Origin: Verticillium longisporum
Lineage: Eukaryota > Ascomycota > Sordariomycetes > Glomerellales > Plectosphaerellaceae
NCBI GenBank assembly: GCA_019188255.1
Contig: JAETXT010000001.1
Span: 3,038,001 to 3,102,000, forward strand
Direction of reading: 5' to 3'
DNA: 64,000 bases
The notes under the pieces are model-generated. The model saw only the letters and a program-made list of their open reading frames with translations. It ran no database searches and was not told the DNA's origin. Below, one piece after another: positions 33,537 to 44,718 of this stretch. The position numbers and the translations under genes are program-made. Numbering within the stretch: position 1 is the stretch's first letter; each line of letters begins with the position of its first letter.

Positions 33537-36500
33537 TATTCTACCTTTATTATATAATTTAATAGCTAGGTTATAACCCTATTATTCCCTCTTTATAATA
33601 AATTAATATTCGATCTATAAACCTTTAATCGTATTATTCTTATAATCTATAGAAACTATTTATAATAGATTCTAAATATATATTATTATTAATTTCTTAA
33701 ATCTTCTATATTAATATAGCTAAATTAATTTTAGATATTTAAATAGTTCTAGGGCCTTTAATATAAATATTTCTAGAATTTAGATTATAATTATCTCCTT
33801 AATTTCCTAATTTAATAATCTATTATATAATTTAATATATATTCCTCTAAACTCTATTAGACTATTAATTATATTAATTATAATTATTATATTAATAATT
33901 AATATAATTTTATAAAGTTTAATTTATTTCTCCTATTCTTAGAATATAAGAATATTATTTCTTAGCTCTAATAATCTTAGTAATAATTATTTTATATCTA
34001 GTTTATTATATATATTTAGTATATTATTAACCTTTTATTTAGCGATTATTCGCTATAGTTCTATTATTACTTTACTAATAGCTTTAATATATTATATTTA
34101 AATTATTATAATATTAAATTAATAATTATCCTAAGTATAGCCCTAAATATAAATAATATTAATATTAGACTATTAAGCCTAATAATATCGTTTATTACTT
34201 TAATTATTCCTTAGAGTAGCGATTCTAGGCTTATATTATAAGATTTAGCCTTTAAGATCTTATATATTCTACGTATTAGCTTATAATAGCTCTTAATTTT
34301 ACTTATTAATTAATAAGCCTCTATAAGGATCTAATAATAAATTATACCTAGGAGGCGTACCTCTACCTTAAATTCTATAAAAACGAAATTAATTCTAGTC
34401 TTAATAATTACGATATTTAGAGGGCTTAAGTATATATTTAATTAATACCTCTTAAGTATTTCCTATATTATATAAGCTATAAAATTAAGAATAAAAATTA
34501 TAGATTAGAATTTAATATTTATATCGATTATATAAAGAATAGGCTTTCTATTTAAATATATAATATCGATTAAAATCTTATAATTAAAATCGATATTTAA
34601 TTTTAAAGCGAACTTAAAGTATTATAGAGATTTCCCTTTAATCTAATAATAATAATAAAAGTAATTTATTAGCTCTAAAGCGTTTTAGTCTATATTATAA
34701 TTTATTCTCTAGAATAGATTCTATAATTTCTTAATTAATAGATAATTAAAATACTTATAAACTTAATAAAGCTCTATTTCTATTAGAAATATTACTTTAT
34801 TACTCTTTACTCTTATTATATATATAATCTTTAAACTAATATAGGTTTTTATATCTAAGAAGAACTGAAGATAGCCCTATTTATAGAATATAGGCGTATA
34901 CTCTTAGAGCTCCTTAATATACTTTACTAGCTTATTATATATATTATCTAAATAGATTCTAAGACCGTTTATATCCTTAATATATAATAGGAATAGGGTA
35001 TTTATTAAAATAATATAGAACGTAATTCTCTTAATTAATATTAGAATAATAATCTCTTTTATAGTAAATATTATATTTCTTATTTTAAATCTTATTCTAG
35101 CCCTTATTCCCTATTTATTAATTATTAGGCCTAGAATTAAAGCTATTAAGGCCCTAGTTTATAAAGCTCTTATTATAGAAACTAATATTATACCTATATT
35201 AAGAATAATATTATATTATATATAAATACTATTAATCTAATATTAATTAAATAGCTACTCTATTAAAGCTATCCTTTTAGCCTCTTAATTATTCCCTTTA
35301 ATCTTATATTAGAATAATTTATTTATTAAGAAGTATATTATATAAGCATTTATTAATTCATTTTTAGGATTAGATTTATAAAGGTCCTCTATTCTTAGCT
35401 TTTCTAAATCTTTAGAATCTAAGCTCTTAATAAGCTCTATAACTATTAAGAATTAATAAAATCCTTTCTATTAATCCCTATATACTTCTTATATATATTT
35501 CTATTACTCCTTCGAGTATTATTATTCCTTAAGAGAGTATTTTATCGATTTATAATCTAGTTTAGAATATATCTAGTATTTACGAATCCTAGAAGTTTAT
35601 CGATTATTAATTCTATAAAACGATTATTCTTTATAATCTCCCTTTCTATTAATTTAATAATAATTATTTCCGCCCTTATAATATTTATTAATATAGAAAT
35701 ATTAAAGTATTCTAATATTCTTCTCTATCTTTAATATATTCTTAAATTAAATAGATAGTATATTAAAAGATTATTCTAGCTTTATTAATATAATCTTTAG
35801 CTCTAAAATACCTTAAATTACTTTTAGAGTATTTATATAAAGATAGGTCTCCTCTTAGAATACTAAGCTAAATATTCTCTAATATTATTAAAGTTTATTT
35901 AAAAAGATCTAGAGAACTTCTATTTATAGCTTTCTTATATTCTCGGGCTCTATAATAATAGAATTAAATATTATAGAGCTCTAGTCTATATAATATTAAG
36001 CTCTATTAATCTCCGAATTAAATTATTATTTAATCTTTAGATATATTTATTAGATTCCTATACTCCTATTTATATATTCTAAGAAGAAAACTTATATATA
36101 CTTTAAAAGTATATTTAAGAAGAGTATATAGAGCTATATATATTAGATTTATAAGAGCTTATATATATCTATAAAGATATATATCTTATTATCTAAAATA
36201 TTATAAGTCTCCTTAGAGTAATTACTCTCCTTATTCTAGAATAATATAAATTACTTAATTATAGCTCTATTAATTAATAAATTTACTAATTTATATAATA
36301 ATAGAATATAATATTAAGCTAATAGGTTCTAAGTATTATTTATAAATAAAGTCTTATTTTATTATAAATAAAATATAATCTCTTATTAATTAGATTATTT
36401 ATTCTATTAATTAGATAACCTTAAAATATAAATTTAATAGAGATCTATCCTCTTATTTTATATAAGTCGAATTTAGGATAATTAAATAATCCTTATTATA

Positions 36501-38791
36501 AATAATCGCTTATTATTTAATTATTCTTATTATTCCTCTATTCTATAGAATATTAAATTATAATTAATATTACTCTCTAATATATCTATATTAAATATCT
36601 CTTCCTATAATAATATTAGAATTAATCTCTTTAATATTTTAACGTTTATTACCTTTAGAAAAAGGATCCTATAATCTATAAAATATACTTTTAATATTTA
36701 AAAGATCGTTAAATTATAAGAATTAAAATCCTCTTTACTTTAGCTTTAGAAGTCTTTAGTAAACGTTTCTAAGAAATAAACTCCTTTTATATTTCTATAT
36801 ATATTTATTACTTTAATAATCTAAATACTCTTAAGATCTATAAATACTAAATCCAATAATCCTAAGAATTATAACTCTATATTATTCATAATAAAATCGA
36901 TATCGAGATCCTTCCTAACCTTTTAAGTAAAGTATATAATATTAATATTCTTTAGAATAATATCGAACTCCTATTATAACTTTTTAATATTCTTTAGCTC
37001 TATTATAGAGCTATTATTATAATCTAAAGAGTTTATTATTATTAAATTTATAAAGCTTTAATATAAATAATTAACTATTCTATATAGCTTCGTTTTTCGG
37101 GTTTTATAATTAATAATATAGCTTAGTAATAATCTTAATTATAGGAGTCCTAAGATATTCGAAGTAGATAATATTCTTATAGATTATATAATAGGGGAAT
37201 TCCCTATTATTAAGCTTATATAAGAGTCCTAAAATACTTAAAAATAAAATAGTACTCTTATAATTATTTATAAAATATAATCGATAAGCTTATATATAAT
37301 AAATATATTATTTATAAGATCGATCCTAACTTCCCTAGCTCTAGCTATTCTATATTATACTAAATATAATATTAATTAATATTAAGAATGCTTTATTATT
37401 TATATAAACCCTAATCTAGTACTTCTACTATATTTATAAGCTCTAAATAGGTAGGGTATTTAATAAGTCTTATAATAGTTAATTCTTATATAATTCTTAT
37501 CTAAGTTACTACTACCTACGTGAATTAGATATACCTATCTACTCTTAGCGATTAGGTAAACCGTAGTTTATATACTCCTAAGAGTAGTGGATCCTAGATA
37601 TCCTAGATATTACTATCCTAACTATAGAGTTCCCTAATATTAGTTTAATATTAAATTTAATAAAATTAATAATAAAGATAGAAAAGGATATAAATAGTTA
37701 TTAAAATTAAGTAAGCTTAAAGATCTAATATAAGTTCATTAATTAAGGAAGTTAAAGTTATATAATAATATAGTAATAAATAATCCTAATAATCCTATTA
37801 CCTAGGAATAACGATATTTACTATAAATAAGAGTTAGAGTAAATACTATTTAACTTAATTAAATAGTAATATAAGATTAATATATATAAATATAAATAGA
37901 ATTTTATTTCAGGGCTTATAATTATTCTATTCTTACTTAATATAACCTCTTATCCCTAAACCTCCTACCTTTATCTATTATTATCTCTAATATAGTAATT
38001 ACCTTAACTAATAAATACCTAAACGCCTATAATTACGACCCTATTATAATCGCTTATAATATTAAGTAAATATTATACCCTATTATCCCTATAAATACCT
38101 TTTATATTATATTATATTTAACTTTAATTATACTTTCTTAGAATAAGATATTCCGCTTAGAATTCTATAATATAAGTATCTAGAAGTATAAATACCTCCT
38201 ATTTACTAGATATCTCCGTTTATTAGAACTCTTTAATAGTAAAGAAGTAGCTAAGACTATCTATACTATATCTTAAGGATTCCTTAATTTATAGAGCTAT
38301 AAGAATAAAACTACTTTAAAGGAATATAAGAAGAAAGCTAATAAGTATAGCTTTCCTAACCCTATTAATAATACTCTTAATAGAATAATATATATTAATA
38401 TAGAAATTAGCTAATTAATTATAAAGGAAGATATTAAGGAAATTTATATTACTTTCCCTTAACTAAATAATATTATAAAGAGATTAACTTATTTAGCTAT
38501 TATCGAGTAATAGCTATAACTTACTACTTATAGCTTCGAAGACTTTATATCTAATTTACTCTTTATTCCCTATATCGAGAACGTTTATTTTTAGATAGCT
38601 TAATTCTATAATCCCTATAATTAGACTTTTATTAGAGCTATTATATATAATAACTTTATTAATATCGGCTTTATATTCGAGATCCTTAAGCGTAGTATTA
38701 TTAAATAATTATTAAATATTACTTTTAGCTAGCTAATACTTAGAATAGCTAATACTATAAATAATTATTATATTTATAATAATAGTAATTA
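33537..38791. repeat. RIP-degraded repeats, including an old Copia (minus) ending at 37650
   Basis: 5.3 kb of extreme AT richness without usable frames. 35,264-37,650 aligns base for base with 49,171-51,211 plus 57,668-58,016, so both are copies of one element. Its right end (37,380-37,650) is a degraded LTR, in minus orientation, of the family represented intact at 51,212. Shared landmarks are GTTCCCTAATATTAG, CACGTGA-like and CTACCTATTTAGAGC. 37,651-38,791 is other RIP DNA of unknown origin. Confidence 0.7.
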
Positions 38792-40651
38792 ACGTAATCC
38801 ACAAGCGAGTGGTTCACCCATGCGAGTGGTTCACTTCACCCCGACCCGACAAACATTCCGAGGAAAACCTCAACCCAAACGCCGTAAATCAATTAAAATC
38901 ACTCCTCCTCGTCTTTTGCAGACGATGAGATAGCTACCTGACAAGTTCTCGCGTTGTGGCCGGTCTTCCCGCATACGCTACAGCATCGTTTCTTCGGCTG
39001 GGACCACGACGCGGGACCCGGGTTCTGCAGCGTTTCCTCTTTTATCTGGATATCTACTTCCTTCTGAGCAATCTTGTCCTGTCCCTCGCCTACAGCCATG
39101 CTTCCTCCTTCCCGGAGACGTAGCTTTTTGGCCCTCCGGCGTCGGCTTAGTGTAGCATTTTCCTCTCGAAGGATCATAACCTCTGACTTCAAAAGAGCGA
39201 TCTGGTGCATAACACCCCGCGTCCCCTTCGCAAGATAGTCAACAGCATCTAAAATTGACGTTGGGGAGCTTCCCTGGTGGCGTGAGATTCGCCCTTTGAT
39301 GAAGTCAGTCTGGGAACCTGCCTCGAGCAGGTTAGTGGGCGTCTTAGAGACCCAAGAATCACGCTCCCCGTGGGACGTCCCCGGAGGCGTCGTCGTCCTC
39401 AACCTCACATCCAGCTTTGACAGGACTGTTTCCGGGTTATGGGGGACAAGCCCCGCTCCTCGAAAGCCTCCCTGGATGTTTTTTCTGTCATTGCTTGCTG
39501 AAATGCAGCCGAAAACGCCGGGAAGAAGTCCTCTTTGCTGATGTGCGTTGTACCCGCCCTCATCCTATCCTCGATTTGCCGACCGTATGCTTTCTTTAGT
39601 GGGCCAAAACACCCAACATCGAGAGGCTGGAGTAGATGTGACGAATGAGGAGGCATACAGAGTGTGATGATGTTGTTCTCCTTGCAGTAGAGTTCGAAGT
39701 CGACCGAGTGGTGACTTTCGTGGCCATCCAGGATCAGTAGGCGATAACCGCCCGAAGTACGGGACTTTGTATGCCTGTCAAAATGCCGAATCCATTCCAG
39801 ACCAATATCATTCGTCGTCCAGCCGTTTGGAGATGTTGCGATTCTCCAGTCGCGAGAAATCGCGTCGTCCTGGTACCAGCTCGAGAGGTGGTACTTGCCC
39901 GAAACCACGATGAACGGCGGGACGGAGAAACCCAACGCGCCAACGCCCTGGATCACCGTAACCCATTCCCGGTTGCCTGGCTGCCTCATCTTCACATTGG
40001 ACCGTCTTTCCGAACTGGTCACGACCATTCCGTTGGCGATAACGCCCATCTGGAAGCCGGTCTCGTCAAAGTTGTACATGTCAGCCTCTTGGATGCCGTA
40101 CTTGGCGATCATGTTATGCACGAGGCGGAACCACGCGTTTATCGCGTCCGGATCTTCGCATTGGGCCCTCTTGTAGTCGTACTTGCGAAAGAAACGCGTC
40201 CGGAGCTCTGGTTGCCGTTTGACGAAGTTTGCGGCCCAGTTCTTCCCGACGCGTGGCGCGTCACGGTCGGCAAGCAGGCGATTCGCCATATCTCCGACCT
40301 CACCCAACCGGGGAGGGTAAGATCGCGCATCTAGGTCAAGGATATATTCGACAATAGTTTTCTCTTGTAGTACTGTTAATTTGGCAGAATTGGGCGGGCT
40401 TTCGCGTCGGGAGGGTTTGCCCTTCTGGCGTCGGAGGAGCGTCGTTAAGGGGACGGTGTAGATCCTCGCAGCACTCCGGGCGCTTAGGTTCGGGTCATTG
40501 TCCATAGCTTGGATAGCAAGGAATAATTGACCTTCTTTTGAAAGAGTCTCCATCGCGGGCGGAGGTGGAATCTGTAGAATTCAGGTGTAGGTCGTGGGCC
40601 CGGGCGAAGTGAACCACTCGCTTGGGTGAACCACTCGCTTGTGGATTACGT
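38792..40651 (-). mobile_element. Fot1/pogo-family DNA transposon, copy 2 (inverted relative to copy 1)
   Basis: 1,860 bp flanked by TA (38790-38791 and 40652-40653), with the same terminal and subterminal repeats as copy 1. Differences noticed: one more base in the A/T run of the transposase, E/Q in VLEEKT versus VLQEKT, and one G/C change before the start codon. The flanking RIP sequence differs from that of copy 1, so the two are separate insertions. Confidence 0.93.
38899..40553 (-). pseudogene. Fot1-like transposase, copy 2 (one base short in an A run)
   Basis: The ATG at 40553. Same HTH and DDE motifs as copy 1. The run that is A5 in copy 1 is A6 here (T6 at 39479-39484 on the plus strand), so translation leaves the family frame after MTEK and stops about 25 codons later. 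The second open frame (39408-38899) carries the Pro/charged linker and the CCHC-like knuckle. With A7 the two frames would join. Whether A7 exists in the genome, or transcription slips on the run, cannot be decided here. Confidence 0.85.
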
Positions 40652-42278
40652 TATACTATTACTATTACCTTAATGCTTATTATTACTTATAATATTAATT
40701 ATAATAACTTTATTATTAATATTAAAAAGCTAGTTATTATTTTACGTATTATCTTTATAAGTTATTATAATATTAATATTAATTAGATAATTACTAAAGA
40801 GTTCGCTATTAATATTAATTAGATCGAGGGTAGCTTCGAGATTATTCTAAAGGCTATCGAAGTTATAATAACCCCCGCCTCTAAACTATTTATAACTATT
40901 AGCTAATAGATAGAGGTAATAGAGAGCGTTACTAGATATAGTACCTCTAAGACTAACCCCCTCGATATAGATTATGAGTATATCGCCTATTATCTCTTTA
41001 TTACCCCCGCTAATATATCCGAAACCCTTAGGAAGCGCTATTATATTACTATTATTAATAATAATATTAAGGACTTAATTATTATTATTATTAATAAATT
41101 TAATACTATTATAAGAACTTCTATACTAAGCGCTATAGTTAATATTAACGTTTAGCCTATCTATAGTAAGAAATATTAAACCTTTAATAATTATTATTTT
41201 ATTATTATTAATTAAGGCGATAAAACCCTTATTACTTTAATCGTAATCGTTTAGCTTATAATTAAGTTTATTATTAATAAGATTATTAATATTATAAATA
41301 TATTTAGCCTCTTAATAACTATTATCTATTATATCTTAATATTTATTAATTATTTATAGATTATTATTAATATTATTAAGATTATTAATAAATATATAGC
41401 TACTATAATAGCTAAGATCAGCTTATACTTAGAGGATAGCGTTAAAGCCTCGCTAGAGGAATACGTCTATCGTTTAGCTAGTACTATTTAGTACCTCGAA
41501 TCCTATAATATCGAGCTTATCTTTATATATATCTATACTACTAAATAGGAAGTAGATAGCAATATTATAGCTATTAATAATATAATCTATCTTAATAATA
41601 ATAAACCTAATAATTAGGGAGTACTTAACTACGAAAGCTATTAAATTATTAATATCGTTTAATAAAATAAACCTATCTAAACGCTAATATTTATAATAAT
41701 TAATATAATATATATTTATTATTATTATAATATAGCTATCGTTATTATAATTATTAATAGAGATTATAGAAAGTATTATAAAAGTAAAGGGAAATAAATA
41801 AGAAAATAATTATAATAATCTTCTAGGACGTTATATATAAGTTATATAATATAGCTAATATACCTAAGAATCCTCTAAATAATTACCTTAACCCTACCCT
41901 TTCTATATCCTAGTAGTTTATATATTATCTTTATTATATTCTATTTTCCTTATTAATTAAGATAATGCCCTTATACCCGTTTCCTTTTATATCTTTATAT
42001 ACCTCCTTATATACCCTCTTCCCCTATCCTAGCTAGTATTTCCTTTATCTAAGATTTTACTATAGACCTCTATAGCCTAGCTATTATAAAGCTAATAATC
42101 CGATAGTCCTTATAAGATTACTATAATTATAATAAAGCTTACGAGGATATAATAGCTTTTATAATAGGGTATTTATTATAGGTATAGTAGATAAATAACT
42201 AGGTAGATCCTATTACGTAAACGTAAATTAGTAATTATGGGAAGGTAATCCCTATTAGTGATTATGGGACTATAATTA
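40652..42278. repeat. RIP-degraded AT-rich repeat DNA
   Basis: 1.6 kb of TTA/AAT-rich sequence without frames. A short imperfect direct repeat (TAGTAATTATGGGA / TAGTGATTATGGGA) lies just before the Gypsy boundary. The origin is not readable and it does not match the left side of copy A. Confidence 0.6.
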
Positions 42279-42711
42279 TGTAACGCCCCAGCCCGGTCGT
42301 CACCAGGACACCAGGCAGGACACCCCGCAGGCGATCGGACGCGCCGCACGGACCCACAGGATCACTCACGTGACCGTGACCAGATCACGATTCTCAAAGT
42401 GATCCGGTCACTAACCACACCGTGACCCAAGCAACAGGATCACGACAAGAAAGGTGAGCCATCCAACATGGACTCACCAACCCAACACGACAAGGACAGA
42501 ATGACAGGTATATAAGGACGGGCATTCGGTACTTGTAGATACATTCTTTCTCACGACAGTGATCAATCTAAGTCTTACCTTGTATCCATTGTAACGAGTG
42601 CGCAACGCCTTACGACACCACATCGTCTCAGAGTCACAACCTAAGCTTCTGCAAACAGCAACCCTAACCCTCTGACAGTGTTCCCCCTTCGGAAGCTGCC
42701 AGGTCGTAACA
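42279..42711 (+). repeat. Gypsy copy B 5' LTR, type I (433 bp)
   Basis: TGTAACGCCCC...GTCGTAACA. U3 has GGATCAC (42359), CACGTGAC (42367), AGATCACG, GTGATCC and GGATCACG, then a TATATAAGG box at 42509. R-U5 (from about 42540) is shared with type II. Confidence 0.92.
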
Positions 42712-42722
42712 TTTTGATCACT
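42712..42722 (+). promoter_or_regulatory. Candidate self-priming primer-binding site
   Basis: The bases directly after the 5' LTR (TTTTGATCACT) lack the TGG expected for a tRNA primer. TTGATCACT (42714-42722) is a perfect complement of AGTGATCAA (42558-42566) in R, some 40-50 nt after the TATA box, near the expected mRNA 5' end. Tf1/sushi-type chromoviruses prime from their own mRNA 5' end in this way. Confidence 0.5.
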
Positions 42723-42774
42723 CTTGTTCAGTAGGTTTACCTTGTGACACTGAGCAATACTTACCACAGGAACA

Positions 42775-44718
42775 ATGTCCACCAACAGCGTCGGAAACAG
42801 CGCCAGCAACTTGGCCGCTATGATCCAGGAGCTCCGTTCGGAGAACGAACAGCTCCGAGCCTCAATGCAACAACTTCAAGGCGGAACGAGCATGAAGGCT
42901 CTTCCCCCTCAGTCATTCGACGGCAACCCTAGGGCACTTCAGTCTTTCATCACCCAGGTACGCCAGTACCACAAAGCCAATGAGGGCCAACTTAAGTACT
43001 GGGGCGAGAAGGTCGCCAACGCCTCCTCTTACCTCAAAGGGGACGCCTTGCACTGGTTCGAACCCTTCATTAGGGACTATTCCACCCACACCAAGAAAGA
43101 AGATATGAAGCAGGCCACCCAGGACATCTACGCAGGTATGAACGCATTCGAAGAAGCCATTAAAGGAGCGTTTGGGGACGTGGACGAGGAACGACAAAAC
43201 GAAAGAAAAATCCTTCAGCTCAAACAGACCGGGCCAGCCACTAAGTACGCCACGGAGTTTCGACTCTTAGCCAGTCGACTCGATTGGACAGAGTCCGCTC
43301 TCATGGCCCGTTTCTACGAAGGACTCAAAGACGCCGTCAAGGACGACCTCATCCGGGAGGATAGACCCGAAACCCTCACCGAGTACATCGCCATGGCCGT
43401 CAAAATCGACGATCGCCAGTACGAACGCAGAATAGAAAAGGGACGAAAGCCCGCTATAGGACCATGGAACCCTCGCATTCCCCACCACCGATCCAATCAA
43501 GGACGCAAGTACCAGCACGACAAACCCCGCGTCAGCACGGCTTGGGGACAGACCACCCATGCAGGACCCATGGAGCTCGACAATACCAGACATGGCAAAC
43601 CGAAGGATCTTAAGGACATGAAATGCTACAACTGCGGCAAAAACGGGCATATGGCTCGAGAATGCCGGCAACCTAAGAAGCCCTGGAAACCCGTAAACGA
43701 ACGACAGCTCAACCATACTCAACACCAGGACCATGCCAAAACTAACTGGACCTTCTGTTACCAGGATGATTGCCTGACCCACAAGGACAGTAAGGAACAG
43801 AATGGATGGTTCCCCAGGGCACCTACGGGACAAAGAACCCTGGCCATGATGGTCACCACCAGGAAGGAAAGGCGAATTCAGAAATGGGCCCAGCAAGTAA
43901 CGCCGGAGACCCAGGAAATCGATACAGACGAAGAAAGGGCTTATGAACAAGCTCACCCGGAACCACAGGCCGCACTCCACGTTGGACTTATGAGCAACGA
44001 GGAATGGGACGAATACACGCAAGCAAGCCAGGAGGAGGAACCCCCGTTGGGACAACTTCAACTCCACATCCCAACACAGACCTACGCCGTTAGCAACCCT
44101 AGTGAGGATTACGATCCCCTTGTACCGTGGGACGAACTCATCTACTACGGGACCAAGCCATGGAAGGCCAGCGCCCGAAAGCAAGAAAGCACGAAAGAAA
44201 ACGTACGACTCATGGTAGGAGACCATCCAGCACTCCACCACGCCCACGAACAACACTATCAGTTGTTTTGGCCCGAATGTGTCTACGACGACTGCGAATA
44301 TCATTTCAAAGAGAAAGCCGCGCACCGGTTTCTCCCGCGCAACCACTGGACCGAGCCACGAGTAACGGTAGAATTCGAACAGGAAAGTCGCAAATGGATC
44401 CTACACATGGACGAATACAGTCAAGGTCGGCTCACGTTCCGACCAGACCCCGCTTATCACGACAAATGCTACCAAGACCATGCCAGATGGGAGGACTGCG
44501 ATAATGACGCGTGCATAAAGCACTATATGGCCAAGGCCAGAGATTGGAGGCTTCACCGTATGAAACACGTCAAGAAGCCACTCTTCAGGGTCCATTATAA
44601 GGACGACGACAACCTCGACCCAAGCAATCTAAACACAACGTGGCCACCTACCACGCCGCCGCCTTCGGGAAAAGGCAATCGTCGGTCGGACAGGGACAAC
44701 GACCGACGAAGGAAGTAA
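42775..44718 (+). CDS. Gypsy copy B Gag
   Basis: 647 aa starting MSTNSVGNSASNL. Coiled coil at residues 12-40, gag domain at about 70-215, one CCHC knuckle (CYNCGKNGHMARECRQ) near residue 282, then a long acidic/His-rich tail with several CX4-5C and HxxH patterns. It assembles the particle and packages RNA. The last 79 nt overlap pol. It apparently matches copy A throughout. Confidence 0.92.
   Translation: MSTNSVGNSASNLAAMIQELRSENEQLRASMQQLQGGTSMKALPPQSFDGNPRALQSFITQVRQYHKANEGQLKYWGEKVANASSYLKGDALHWFEPFIRDYSTHTKKEDMKQATQDIYAGMNAFEEAIKGAFGDVDEERQNERKILQLKQTGPATKYATEFRLLASRLDWTESALMARFYEGLKDAVKDDLIREDRPETLTEYIAMAVKIDDRQYERRIEKGRKPAIGPWNPRIPHHRSNQGRKYQHDKPRVSTAWGQTTHAGPMELDNTRHGKPKDLKDMKCYNCGKNGHMARECRQPKKPWKPVNERQLNHTQHQDHAKTNWTFCYQDDCLTHKDSKEQNGWFPRAPTGQRTLAMMVTTRKERRIQKWAQQVTPETQEIDTDEERAYEQAHPEPQAALHVGLMSNEEWDEYTQASQEEEPPLGQLQLHIPTQTYAVSNPSEDYDPLVPWDELIYYGTKPWKASARKQESTKENVRLMVGDHPALHHAHEQHYQLFWPECVYDDCEYHFKEKAAHRFLPRNHWTEPRVTVEFEQESRKWILHMDEYSQGRLTFRPDPAYHDKCYQDHARWEDCDNDACIKHYMAKARDWRLHRMKHVKKPLFRVHYKDDDNLDPSNLNTTWPPTTPPPSGKGNRRSDRDNDRRRK

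Noticed and set aside
29644..42278. Periodic short repeats in AT-rich DNA as a possible CRISPR, centromere or origin
   Set aside because: No regular spacer-repeat array. Alignment to degraded Gypsy and Copia sequence explains much of the tract; the rest fits RIP.
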